The position numbers and the translations under genes were made by a program. A stretch of 64,000 nt of DNA from Lachnoclostridium phytofermentans (GTDB lineage Bacteria > Bacillota > Clostridia > Lachnospirales > Lachnospiraceae). The stretch is taken from positions 1,218,501 to 1,282,500 of the forward strand of contig NZ_JPOF01000003.1 of NCBI RefSeq assembly GCF_000733755.1. The letters run 5' to 3'. How positions within the stretch are numbered: the first letter of the stretch is position 1; each line of letters begins with the position of its first letter. Below the pieces are notes generated by a model. It ran no database searches and was not told the DNA's origin. It worked only from the letters and a program-made list of their open reading frames with translations. Below, piece after piece: positions 1-7,836 of this stretch.

Positions 1-375
1 TGGATTTGCCTCTGCCATCAATTGAACTCGTTTTTTTAAATCTGAAGCTTTTTTGTTAGAGTCACCTTCTGAATAAAGAGCTTCATCTGTGGTTCGTAAC
101 ATAACAACTTTTAAGTCATTCTGTTCTAATAATTCCTTTAAATGCATCGCAATTGCAAGATTAATATCTTTTTCAAGTGCTCCATTCACTCCAACTTTAC
201 CAGGATCAAATCCTCCATGACCAGCATCAATTACTACAGTTAACTTATGATCCTCTTTCGACTCCTTAGACCTTGAAAACATATGCTTCATGGTTTCAAT
301 GCTCTTATCTGAGAGAAGTAGCATCGAGCATAGAACCAAGATTGCAAATACAACATTAAAGTAACGTCTTTTCAT
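1..375 (-). CDS. N-acetylmuramoyl-L-alanine amidase, CwlD-like (3' end outside window)
   Basis: A zinc-dependent amidase of the Amidase_3 family, which cleaves the bond between muramic acid and the stem peptide; CwlD members act in spore cortex formation. The start codon is at 373-375. A hydrophobic segment (about residues 4-22) acts as signal or anchor, followed by the family's first zinc motif, VVIDAGHGG, and the K-D-I-N-L-A-I helix. The C-terminal part lies beyond base 1, so later zinc ligands cannot be checked. It lies 54 bases beyond the end of the GH18 gene on the same strand and may be cotranscribed with it. The CwlD assignment is inferred from the short N-terminus and the spore-gene neighbour. 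Confidence 0.85.
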   Translation of the reverse strand, partial: MKRRYFNVVFAILVLCSMLLLSDKSIETMKHMFSRSKESKEDHKLTVVIDAGHGGFDPGKVGVNGALEKDINLAIAMHLKELLEQNDLKVVMLRTTDEALYSEGDSNKKASDLKKRVQLMAEANP

Positions 376-429
376 TGCTCTGACCTAGTTTCCTTGCGTT
401 TCTTTATATCATATGAAACGACAAAGAAT

Positions 430-2133
430 CTAATTCACATATTTCTGAATTACATTCCATATGCTCGGTTTCTCAAATCCTAATCTCCAGCTTGCAACAC
501 CAGCCAAATCAGCTTCAAAGATAAGTTTCATCTTAGCTTCAATGGATTCTTCTTCCTCTAGCCAAATTTTATATTTCGCTCCATCTTTCTCATATTCTGC
601 ATAGTATTGTCCTGTCGTTTGATCCCAGGTCTTCGTTGCATTATTTGCTTCTAGTGTTTTTTCTGCACTAACCATACTAACTGCCTCAGATGCAAGCGCA
701 GGATTTCCAAGTTCCGTATATTCCTTCCATAGTCTTGAATAGAATGGAATTCCCATAATCAACTTTTCCTTTGGTACTTGAAGCAACATATCATCAATAG
801 CTTTTTGTACGAAGCCAATGGAAGCAACAGAACCTGCCTCCTCTGATTTGCTATGGTGCTCATCGTATGCCATAATTACAACATAATCAAGGATAGCCCC
901 TTGTTCTTGCCTATCATAAAACTTTGAATAAGGTGCAGGAACATAAGTATCAGAAGACAATACTATCTGGTTGCTTCGACACTTTACCGAAAGTTCACGT
1001 AAGAACTGAATGTAATGTGGTCCCGTCTCCACAGTCAAATTCTCAAAATCAATATTAATACCATCGAGGTTGTATTTTATAGCTTCTGCGATCAGCTCAT
1101 TAATCAAACGTTCTCTACTTGAAGTTTTTGATAATACCTCGTACGTGTTAACATTAGGATCAAAATTATCTACTAGCGCCCAAACCTCAAGCCCCATACT
1201 ATGAGCCTTTTCTACATAACTTTCACTTGCCAAAGAAGATAGAGTTCCTTCTACCGAATTAATACGATACCAAGTAGGTGATATTGTCGTAATACCCTTA
1301 GTAGAATCTAATACTTCCCCTAACTTCTTATTTGCCTCCTGATTGGTAACCTGATGCCAAGTTAAATTAATCTTATAGTCTTTTGTTATATTGGTATATA
1401 CAGGTGCTTCAAAGGTACTTGTTACTTTATCATAATAAGAATCGGAAAGATTCTTTTTACGAACGTATCCTCTGATACCTTCTTTCGTCATGACAGTTAA
1501 GAAACCATTTTCTTGGTTTCCTCCATTGTTGATTATTAATACTCGATCCCCTTTGCTTAGCTCCTTTAAAATTGGACTTTTAATCGAGGCTTCTGTTCTT
1601 ACCTGAGTTGCATCCTCTACATCGGCAAACAAGTAATCACCCCATTTGCACTGAATAACAACGATATTCGGATTCTCATATGCTTCATAACGCATATCAG
1701 AGTATACAGAAACAAATGGAAGTGCCACATATACTTCTGTACCTATCGTTTTTACAATTGGATAGTCTGCAGCTACTTTATTTTTATTTACTAAATATTC
1801 TTTCGTTCCTACCTCTGCTTTAATGATTTCTGTTGGTGTTGTATAGATTAATACATTTTCTATCGCATCCCAATAAAATCTCTTATTAAACTTACTTGTA
1901 ATGGTTTCAAAATCCATATATAGAACACCATCCATAAGTTTCGCATTTCTCTCATAGACGATATCATCCATGATTACCATCGCTTCCCCTTCAGGAACTT
2001 GATAATATTCTGATAATGCTTTAACCTCTTTGCTAGGTGTATTCTTCTCTACGATATAAGATACAACAATCGCAAGTACAACAACCACAACTGCGACAGT
2101 TCCGATGATTGCAAGTTTTGTTCTTTTTTCCAT
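430..2133 (-). CDS. SH3-domain glycoside hydrolase family 18 protein, spore/cell-wall associated
   Basis: 567 residues. An N-terminal membrane anchor (about residues 8-28) is followed by a copper-amine-oxidase-like N domain (about 45-165), a bacterial SH3 domain (about 170-235) and a GH18 catalytic domain to the end. The GH18 motif reads DGINIDFENL, so the catalytic glutamate (near residue 363) and preceding aspartate are present. GH18 enzymes of this layout (YaaH/YdhD type) act on peptidoglycan or chitin-like glycans, and many are spore-associated. The substrate here is inferred. The next gene downstream is a CwlD-like amidase, which fits a role in spore cortex or wall processing. Confidence 0.85.
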   Translation of the reverse strand: MEKRTKLAIIGTVAVVVVVLAIVVSYIVEKNTPSKEVKALSEYYQVPEGEAMVIMDDIVYERNAKLMDGVLYMDFETITSKFNKRFYWDAIENVLIYTTPTEIIKAEVGTKEYLVNKNKVAADYPIVKTIGTEVYVALPFVSVYSDMRYEAYENPNIVVIQCKWGDYLFADVEDATQVRTEASIKSPILKELSKGDRVLIINNGGNQENGFLTVMTKEGIRGYVRKKNLSDSYYDKVTSTFEAPVYTNITKDYKINLTWHQVTNQEANKKLGEVLDSTKGITTISPTWYRINSVEGTLSSLASESYVEKAHSMGLEVWALVDNFDPNVNTYEVLSKTSSRERLINELIAEAIKYNLDGINIDFENLTVETGPHYIQFLRELSVKCRSNQIVLSSDTYVPAPYSKFYDRQEQGAILDYVVIMAYDEHHSKSEEAGSVASIGFVQKAIDDMLLQVPKEKLIMGIPFYSRLWKEYTELGNPALASEAVSMVSAEKTLEANNATKTWDQTTGQYYAEYEKDGAKYKIWLEEEESIEAKMKLIFEADLAGVASWRLGFEKPSIWNVIQKYVN

Positions 2134-2751
2134 ATTAACCTCTCTTCATATTCTCCTTTGAGTTTTGTGAGCATGTTAATGCCTGGCTAAACTAATCCAT
2201 ACTGAATATTATAGCATTTTTTCCTAGTATCGTCATCTATTATTTCGCTGTTTTCTTTGCTTTTTCCTTAAAAAAATATAAATAAATCATTGAAATCACT
2301 TAATTTGCTGTTCATTAACATAGAAGCACTCTCCTTCTTTGTATTTTAAGAATCTAAAAATTCTATATCTAGAACAAAAAAACAGTCTTTTATCCTAATT
2401 GCAAGAAGCAGTGTATTGAGACAATTGCTCCTAAAGCGGTTCACAGATAAAAGACTGTTTCGTCATGTGAGTTCTCGCATTATTATGCGAAACTCAAGTT
2501 GCATTTATACATCTTAAAAAACAAAGCAATTGCATCGCTAGTGCGAGTGTTAATTTGGATTATTGGCTAAAGATTTTTCAGCCATTCGAAAATTCTACCC
2601 TGATATGTATCGTAAGAACAATTGTAATTACTTTTTTGTTTGGAATAAGAAGGTTGTGATATGCATCTTAACTCCTATTTGTTACAGATTACCGATACAA
2701 AGTTGCAATGCTCATTACTTAAGTTTTTAAGTGAATGCCTATAAAAAGATT
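2134..2751. other. 618-base gap with terminator-like and other hairpins
   Basis: I see no convincing gene. The stretch holds a strong minus-strand terminator (2380-2460) and a second hairpin at 2470-2495 with arms TCGCAT and ATGCGA extended by GAGTT and ACTC. A minus-strand 12-codon reading frame near 2660 (MHITTFLFQTKK) follows an AGGAG sequence, but I have no evidence that it is translated. The 290 bases between the end of the P-loop gene at 2752 and the terminator are long for a 3' untranslated region. Confidence 0.5.
2380..2460 (-). terminator. Intrinsic terminator with 15-bp stem and 51-base loop
   Basis: AAACAGTCTTTTATC at 2380-2394 is perfectly complementary to 2446-2460. Read on the minus strand, the hairpin is followed by a run of seven T. 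The loop is unusually long for a terminator and contains its own short complementary segments. It may end the kinase operon transcript or a separate leader RNA. Confidence 0.65.
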
Positions 2752-3330
2752 TTATATAAGAAGCACTGATTCAAATAGCCGTATTGCTTCTACAGATGGA
2801 TTAAAAAAATCTGGCTCTAAACCAAGTACACTTGGTCTTATAGGTAATTTCAAACTATGATTCAACGACTTTTTTGTTGCCATATTACATATGACAGCTT
2901 TTTTTAGCCTATTATTATCCTCCTTCTTATATCTCCATAACATATCCACTGCTTGATACCACGGTGCATTCGTAAATACATAAATTAGAATGTCTAACCT
3001 GTCTTCTAACTCGATAACACCTTGATAATTTGTACCAAAATCAATAAGGACGCATTCCTCTTTTAAATTGTTGTTGATCATTACATTATCTTTTATTAAA
3101 AACTGAATACCATGTAGCATAAAACCCTCCTCCCACTTATCACAAAGGGAGTAATAATGCGATAGAGACCTCAAATCAAAACGCCCACTCTTTTCTAACA
3201 CTGTGACCTTATGTCCTAGGCACCCTCTTAAATACTGAGCCATTAAAAGGGTAAGATGAGTAACTCCAGAACTTCTATGTAATCCCAGTATACCTATTCT
3301 TTTACACACCTCAATTTTCTTTTTTTTCAT
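2752..3330 (-). CDS. Degenerate P-loop (ParA/MinD-like) protein next to a protein kinase
   Basis: 192 residues, soluble. The N-terminus has a MinD/ParA-type fold signature: a beta strand GILGLH followed by RSSGVTHLT, where a Walker A of type GKGGVGKTT would be. The signature lysine is absent (GVTH instead of GKT), so ATP binding is doubtful. VLIDFG at about residues 93-98 fits a Walker B-like strand. The kinase encoded just upstream carries a second copy of the same type of domain at its C-terminus (CGSQQHIGCTHFALKLCNF). The two genes look like one operon, with a gap of 83 bases. Function unknown; I infer a partner or duplicate of the kinase's C-terminal domain. Confidence 0.6.
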   Translation of the reverse strand: MKKKKIEVCKRIGILGLHRSSGVTHLTLLMAQYLRGCLGHKVTVLEKSGRFDLRSLSHYYSLCDKWEEGFMLHGIQFLIKDNVMINNNLKEECVLIDFGTNYQGVIELEDRLDILIYVFTNAPWYQAVDMLWRYKKEDNNRLKKAVICNMATKKSLNHSLKLPIRPSVLGLEPDFFNPSVEAIRLFESVLLI

Positions 3331-3413
3331 CCTTATTCTAATTGTTCTCTTTTCTTTTTCATTTTATTTCTTTTCCCTTTTCTATTTGCTAATACCTATT
3401 TTAATTCTTCTGC

Positions 3414-4739
3414 TTATAAAATATCCTGAAACAATCTTGCCGTTTCTGATGCTTTCCCACAGAGAGTTAACGCTTCATATGGCAATCGTTCAATCCGTAA
3501 ATTTTCCTTACATAATAATCTTTCCTGATCCTTTGTAGTAATGAAATTTGCAAAATAAGTTACTTTACTATGCTTAAGAAGACTCTGTAGTTGCTTTGTT
3601 TGAGATTTTTCCCAATCTTTCGCTCCAACCACGGCGAAACATCTTTTTCCACTTAGATAATCCTCTTTGTTCTCTTCCATCACAACTCCAAAATCATAGA
3701 CAATATGTCCATACTTTCGTAATACCTCATCAGGGATAATCCTACCTTTTTGAAATGGAATCATTGAAATCCCTTCATATTCGTAAATTCCATCTGCACT
3801 TAGTTTCCCTTTCTCAATCAACATATCACGAACTGCATAGGAAGTATTTCTTTCAATATAAAGACAATTACCATATCGATGCTTCAAAAAGTTACATAGT
3901 TTTAAAGCAAAATGAGTACATCCAATATGTTGCTGTGAACCACAAACTGAGTAGTAAACGGATTCTTTCCCTATTCCGATTTTACTTTGCTTTTGTTGTA
4001 TTTGAAGCAATCGCTTTCTAATCTCTGAGATGGATGAATATCTAATCGTCCTTTTTAACTTTAAACAACGATTAATAACATCTGAAAGCTCCCTACTACA
4101 TCGATTATTTACTTCAATATTTTCCCCTTTTCTCCTCGCATATTCTCGTCCAAATACCATATAATACAATACCATACCAAAAGAATAGATATCGGTTCGC
4201 TCATCAAGAGAGAATTGTTCATACTGTTCAGGCGGTGCGAACCATCTTGTTCCAAAAAAATCTTCTCGTAGATCCGATTTTCGCGTCGCACTACCAAAAT
4301 CGATTAAATAAACATCCGACTCAAATATCAAAATATTAGAGGGTTTTATGTCAAGATGAAGTACAGGTTGCTTTTGGGAATGAAGGTAGTTAAGAATATC
4401 ACATAACAAGATTGCATAAGATAGAATCAACTTCTCAGAAAGTTCAATAGTTTGACAGATACTAGATAATGTTTTACCAGGAAGATATTGTAGTATCAAA
4501 CAAGCAAAATCTTTCGTTTCTATGAAGTCAAACACACAAGGAATTGATGTGTTATGTAAACTGCTAAGAATTTTTGCTTCCTGATACAACCCCCGGTACA
4601 AAGGAGATTTCTTATCAATTTGCTTTAAAATACAAAGACTATGTAACGATATATGTTCCGCTAAATATACTATAGTATCCTCATGTCTTTTAATTTCTTT
4701 TTGGATACGGTATTTTCCAAACCAAAGGTCGTTTTGCAT
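3414..4739 (-). CDS. Serine/threonine protein kinase with C-terminal degenerate P-loop domain
   Basis: 441 residues. Residues 7 to about 250 form a eukaryotic-type (Hanks) kinase: a weak glycine loop, ILKQI with the beta-3 lysine, HLDIKPSNIL with the catalytic aspartate, IDFGSA (DFG) and APPEQY (APE-like). A linker leads to a C-terminal domain (about 262-441) that starts YSVCGSQQHIGCTHFALKL and resembles a MinD/ParA P-loop without its lysine. I see no transmembrane helix or PASTA repeats, so it is unlike the PrkC cell-wall kinase. An AAGGAGAG ribosome site precedes the ATG. The substrate is unknown. The next gene encodes a free-standing copy of the C-terminal domain. Confidence 0.8.
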   Translation of the reverse strand: MQNDLWFGKYRIQKEIKRHEDTIVYLAEHISLHSLCILKQIDKKSPLYRGLYQEAKILSSLHNTSIPCVFDFIETKDFACLILQYLPGKTLSSICQTIELSEKLILSYAILLCDILNYLHSQKQPVLHLDIKPSNILIFESDVYLIDFGSATRKSDLREDFFGTRWFAPPEQYEQFSLDERTDIYSFGMVLYYMVFGREYARRKGENIEVNNRCSRELSDVINRCLKLKRTIRYSSISEIRKRLLQIQQKQSKIGIGKESVYYSVCGSQQHIGCTHFALKLCNFLKHRYGNCLYIERNTSYAVRDMLIEKGKLSADGIYEYEGISMIPFQKGRIIPDEVLRKYGHIVYDFGVVMEENKEDYLSGKRCFAVVGAKDWEKSQTKQLQSLLKHSKVTYFANFITTKDQERLLCKENLRIERLPYEALTLCGKASETARLFQDIL

Positions 4740-4949
4740 ACTCTCCTTTCTACCGGGAAAAAATGAGTTATATAGGCGAATGAATTCCTGAGTATATCAC
4801 TGATTCAAAAGAATTTTAAGATGAAATAGAATCTATTTCTATTATAGGTGACTTTTCTCTCTGATGCAATGAGATTTCGCAATTTACGCTGTACAAAGTA
4901 ATGTGGTTTTTTTAGTGATTCTGACGATAATTCTAAAATGTACAGGTTA

Positions 4950-4978
4950 TTGACTTATCTATGGTTATCCATTATACT
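4950..4978 (+). promoter_or_regulatory. Sigma-A type promoter for mecA
   Basis: TTGACT at 4950-4955 and TATACT at 4973-4978, separated by exactly 17 bases. The predicted start is near 4985, about 100 bases before the mecA start codon. Confidence 0.7.
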
Positions 4979-4987
4979 TTGTTCAAG

Positions 4988-5013
4988 ACAATAGGGTTAC
5001 CAGCCCTTATTGT
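4988..5013 (+). promoter_or_regulatory. Hairpin at the 5' end of the predicted mecA mRNA
   Basis: ACAATAGGG pairs with CCCTTATTGT (one bulge) around a short loop. It falls within a few bases of the predicted transcription start, so it may stabilise the message or act in regulation. No long T run follows. Confidence 0.4.
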
Positions 5014-5083
5014 TTATACAATGCAAATGATGTTAAGACTCAATATAGAATAGAGCCGTAAGAATAGAAAGGGGTGTGATTCT

Positions 5084-5866
5084 ATGAAACTTGAAAAAAT
5101 AAGCGATACTCAGATTCGATGCACACTGAATAAGGAAGATCTTATGGACCGTGAACTACGTATTAGTGAATTAGCATATGGTAGTGACAAAGCAAAACAG
5201 CTCTTTCGAGACATGATGCAACAGGCTGCTTATGAATTTGGTTTTGAAGCGGAAGATATTCCACTGATGATAGAAGCTACACCGGTATCGGCAGATTGCT
5301 TGGTTCTTGTAATTACGAAAGTTGAGGATCCAGACGAACTTGACACTAGATTTTCTAACTTTACACCTTATGCATCTAGTGATGATGACTTAGAGGAAGA
5401 GGAAGAAGAGGAAGACGCTTATGCAGATGAGATTTTAAATTGTTTTGAGCACCTTGGCGAATTACTTGGTAAACGCGAAAAAAGCGATTCTTCTAATAAA
5501 GAATTTGCTTCAAAACAAAAGGAATCCCAAAAGCAGGGAAAGGCAAATGAGGAGTTTATACAGTTAGCAAGCTCTCTTTATAAAATATTTTCCTTCCGTA
5601 ATCTAAGTGAACTCACCAACTTAGCAAGGATCATCGTACCATTTTATCAAGGATATAACACATTATATAAGAATCCGGTAGATTCCAAATACTACTTGGT
5701 AGTTCATATTTCTAAACATACACCGGAAGACTTTAATAAGGTGTGTAATATAATCTCCGAATACGGGAAATCTGAGAAAACAAATTACGCAAGTATCGCA
5801 TACTTCAAAGAACATTACGAGGTAATCATAGCGGATAAAGCGATGCAAAAATTAACTGCATTATAA
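5084..5866 (+). CDS. mecA: Adaptor protein MecA
   Basis: 260 residues, matching the MecA family in length and layout. MecA delivers substrates such as ComK to ClpCP protease in Bacillus. The N-terminal substrate-binding domain begins MKLEKISDTQIRCTL; a very acidic linker (about residues 97-115, with a run of seven glutamates) leads to the C-terminal ClpC-binding domain, roughly 160-258. An AAAGGGGTG ribosome site precedes the ATG. It is transcribed alone from its own promoter, with a bidirectional terminator after it. Which proteins it targets in this organism cannot be told from sequence. Confidence 0.92.
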   Translation: MKLEKISDTQIRCTLNKEDLMDRELRISELAYGSDKAKQLFRDMMQQAAYEFGFEAEDIPLMIEATPVSADCLVLVITKVEDPDELDTRFSNFTPYASSDDDLEEEEEEEDAYADEILNCFEHLGELLGKREKSDSSNKEFASKQKESQKQGKANEEFIQLASSLYKIFSFRNLSELTNLARIIVPFYQGYNTLYKNPVDSKYYLVVHISKHTPEDFNKVCNIISEYGKSEKTNYASIAYFKEHYEVIIADKAMQKLTAL

Positions 5867-5914
5867 AAACGTTATTCACTTACACTAGTAATCAAAGAAT
5901 AATTTCTAGCATAG

Positions 5915-5944
5915 AAAATGGGCTGTATAATTACAGCCCATTTT
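5915..5944. terminator. Bidirectional terminator between mecA and the DUF1858 gene
   Basis: AAAATGGGCTGTA and TACAGCCCATTTT form a perfect 13-bp stem with a 4-base loop, flanked by A and T runs, so it can serve both converging genes. Confidence 0.85.
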
Positions 5945-6002
5945 ACTTTCAGAAGACGAAACTCATGCTTAATCTTCTCTAAAATTAATTTTATATTTTA
6001 TA

Positions 6003-6203
6003 TTATTTTGCTTCTTCATAAGCATTTAATTTTGCAACTAACTCGTCCACTTCGATTCCATGAACCATACATGCTTCCTCTAATGTTTCTCCTTGAGCAG
6101 ATGGACATCCGATGCAATGCATTCCGGCATCTAATAAAATAGGAATTAAATTCTGGTCAATTGCAATAATATCTGCGATAATCATATCCTTCGTAACTTT
6201 CAT
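6003..6203 (-). CDS. DUF1858 small protein (hybrid-cluster-protein-associated disulfide domain)
   Basis: 66 residues. MKVTKDMIIADIIAIDQ and GMHCIGCPSAQGETLEEAC match the DUF1858 family, often annotated as a hydrid-cluster-protein-associated redox disulfide domain. The C-I-G-C pair at about residues 30-33 could form a redox disulfide. The start at 6201-6203 was chosen because a strong AAGGAGGTAATA site sits just upstream; a longer reading frame to 6245 lacks one. The neighbouring ferredoxin on the other strand suggests redox metabolism, but the specific role is unknown. Confidence 0.85.
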   Translation of the reverse strand: MKVTKDMIIADIIAIDQNLIPILLDAGMHCIGCPSAQGETLEEACMVHGIEVDELVAKLNAYEEAK

Positions 6204-6403
6204 ATTTATTACCTCCTTATGAGTAAAACCTGTCCATATAAACACGTTATCGTGTTCATTACATTATAGTTTACCCAATAGTTGCCGTCAAGCCTCTTCA
6301 TGGAAAGAATATTTTTTCTTAAATCAAAGAGTGGCTCTTAAACCATCTCTATAGTATTTTCTTGTTTTATCGGAGATTTAGGAGCTTGGGAATAAATTAG
6401 TTC

Positions 6404-6432
6404 TTGTATTCTTTGTCCATTTAGAGTAAAAT
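6404..6432 (+). promoter_or_regulatory. Sigma-A type promoter for the ferredoxin gene
   Basis: TTGTAT at 6404-6409 and TAAAAT at 6427-6432 with a 17-base spacer. The -10 element overlaps an upstream in-frame ATG (6431), so that ATG cannot be the start of translation. Confidence 0.65.
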
Positions 6433-6463
6433 GAAATCAAATATTTTAAAGGAGGTAAACAAA

Positions 6464-6631
6464 ATGGCATACGTAATTAATGATGGTTGCATCAGCTGTG
6501 GTGCTTGTGCAAGCGAATGTCCAGTGGGAGCTATCTCTGAAGGCGCTTCTCATTACGAAATTGATGCAGATGCATGTTTAGATTGTGGCGCTTGTGCAGC
6601 AACTTGCCCAACAGGTGCTATCGAGGGCTAA
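6464..6631 (+). CDS. 2[4Fe-4S] clostridial-type ferredoxin
   Basis: 55 residues, the classic length. Two cysteine motifs, CISCGACASECP and CLDCGACAATCP, each give C-x2-C-x2-C-x3-C-P and bind one [4Fe-4S] cluster. It is a low-potential soluble electron carrier, probably a partner of pyruvate:ferredoxin oxidoreductase and the hydrogenase encoded later in this window (inferred). AAAGGAGG lies a few bases before the chosen ATG. Monocistronic, with its own promoter and terminator. Confidence 0.95.
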   Translation: MAYVINDGCISCGACASECPVGAISEGASHYEIDADACLDCGACAATCPTGAIEG

Positions 6632-6723
6632 TTAAACACATAAGAATCGTTGGATTCTATCAATAGACATACACATTATGTGATTCTATTGTCATGATAA
6701 GAAATATTATCATGTACAAAAAA

Positions 6724-6748
6724 AGCTGTTGTAATTATTACAACAGCT
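6724..6748 (+). terminator. Terminator of the ferredoxin gene
   Basis: AGCTGTTGTAA and TTACAACAGCT form a perfect 11-bp stem with a 3-base loop, followed by seven T on the plus strand and preceded by A on the other, so it may also serve the minus-strand gene. Confidence 0.85.
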
Positions 6749-6781
6749 TTTTTTGTTAATGTGACTAGCCTTACCTACTCA

Positions 6782-7663
6782 TTATATCCTAACTTTATTT
6801 TTCTTAAAAAATTTACTTTCTCTTTTTTTACCACCGTACTCTCTAGTCGCAGCAACCTGACCTTTCGCCTGCATTTCACGGATAAGTCGGTCTAGTTGTT
6901 TGTAACGTTCCTCTTCTCTTTCTTCTCTCAACCTCATACGATAATCAATCTCTTTGACTACAGAATCCGATACGGTACGGCTAATGTCCTTTGCTAAATA
7001 CTGACTATTTTCCTGCATTGCGTCCACCATAATACCCTGCATAATTTGGATAAATTGCTTAACTTTATCTTGATTGTTTTTTCCAGACTTAATATCAATA
7101 GCTTCTACTTCTTTTATGATACTTGGTTCCTTCTCAACTATCTCTACAGATTCTTCGTTATCTAATAATTTCTCATCTCCTAATACTTCTTGAGACAAAG
7201 TGGAATCCTCCTTTTGTTCGGTTACCTCTTCCCTTGTTTGCACGTCTTTTATCTCTCCTTTAGCATTCAAATTATCTGATTCCGATGTGTCCTCCATACT
7301 ATCTAAGTTCATTGCATCCCGCCACTTCGTGTATTGAAAACGCAAATTCTGTTGTGCCTTAGTACCAAAAAGCCCTGTTGCTACCCCTAGCTTGTCCTTA
7401 AATAAATCCATACGTTTTGGCTCCATGGAAAACAATTTATCGATATAAGGTAATATCATTCGAATGACCTTAAAAGAAAAACCTTCATTATTTAATATAT
7501 TCACAGTTTTTAATAATTCGATATCTGATAGCTTATAGCAACGATATCCTAACTCATTACGGGGGATCTTCAATCCCAGTTGCTCTTCCATGTATCGAAG
7601 CTCATTGGACTTGACTTCAATCATTTTAGAAGCCTCCGATATCTTATAAACCCTATCTTCCAT
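6782..7663 (-). CDS. MerR-type DNA-binding protein with C-terminal coiled coil
   Basis: 293 residues. Residues 1-75 hold a MerR-like winged helix (YKISEASKMIEVKSNELRYM, then YRCYKLSDIELL). After a Glu/Lys/Ser-rich, low-complexity middle comes a charged helical region (about 225-285, REEREEERYKQLDRLIREM) likely to be a coiled coil. No metal- or drug-binding cysteines of classic MerR proteins are seen. The start at 7661-7663 follows GGAGG; a longer frame would run back through the dnaB terminator, so it is rejected. Role unknown; a chromosome-structure or regulatory protein is possible. Confidence 0.7.
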   Translation of the reverse strand: MEDRVYKISEASKMIEVKSNELRYMEEQLGLKIPRNELGYRCYKLSDIELLKTVNILNNEGFSFKVIRMILPYIDKLFSMEPKRMDLFKDKLGVATGLFGTKAQQNLRFQYTKWRDAMNLDSMEDTSESDNLNAKGEIKDVQTREEVTEQKEDSTLSQEVLGDEKLLDNEESVEIVEKEPSIIKEVEAIDIKSGKNNQDKVKQFIQIMQGIMVDAMQENSQYLAKDISRTVSDSVVKEIDYRMRLREEREEERYKQLDRLIREMQAKGQVAATREYGGKKRESKFFKKNKVRI

Positions 7664-7781
7664 GTGCGTCCTCCGAAATGTTATAATTTTCCACTTCCTC
7701 ATTATAACATCTGAACCCCGAAATGCAACAACTCGTCCCAATGTTTTAGAAAAACCCTTCGACAGCAATCTATAAAAAAAA

Positions 7782-7806
7782 AGAGGGTGTTTCAAAAACA
7801 CCCTCT
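7782..7806 (-). terminator. Terminator of the gdpP-rplI-dnaB operon
   Basis: AGAGGGTGTTT and AAACACCCTCT pair over 11 bp with a 3-base loop. On the minus strand the stem is followed by a run of nine T. Confidence 0.9.
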
Positions 7807-7836
7807 AAAACTTTTCATTTTGTCACTTCTTTTAAA

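Larger units (their letters stand above)
4740..5083. other. Divergent intergenic region between kinase and mecA
   Basis: Carries the mecA promoter (4950-4978), a leader hairpin (4988-5013) and the mecA ribosome site (AAAGGGGTG near 5069). I could not identify a clear promoter for the leftward kinase operon. Confidence 0.5.

Noticed and set aside
6431-6463. Upstream ATG giving the ferredoxin an 11-residue extension
   Set aside because: The ATG overlaps the -10 promoter element and the real ribosome site lies after it.
7664-7801. N-terminal extension of the MerR-like gene
   Set aside because: The extra codons run through the dnaB terminator hairpin; a GGAGG site precedes the inner ATG.
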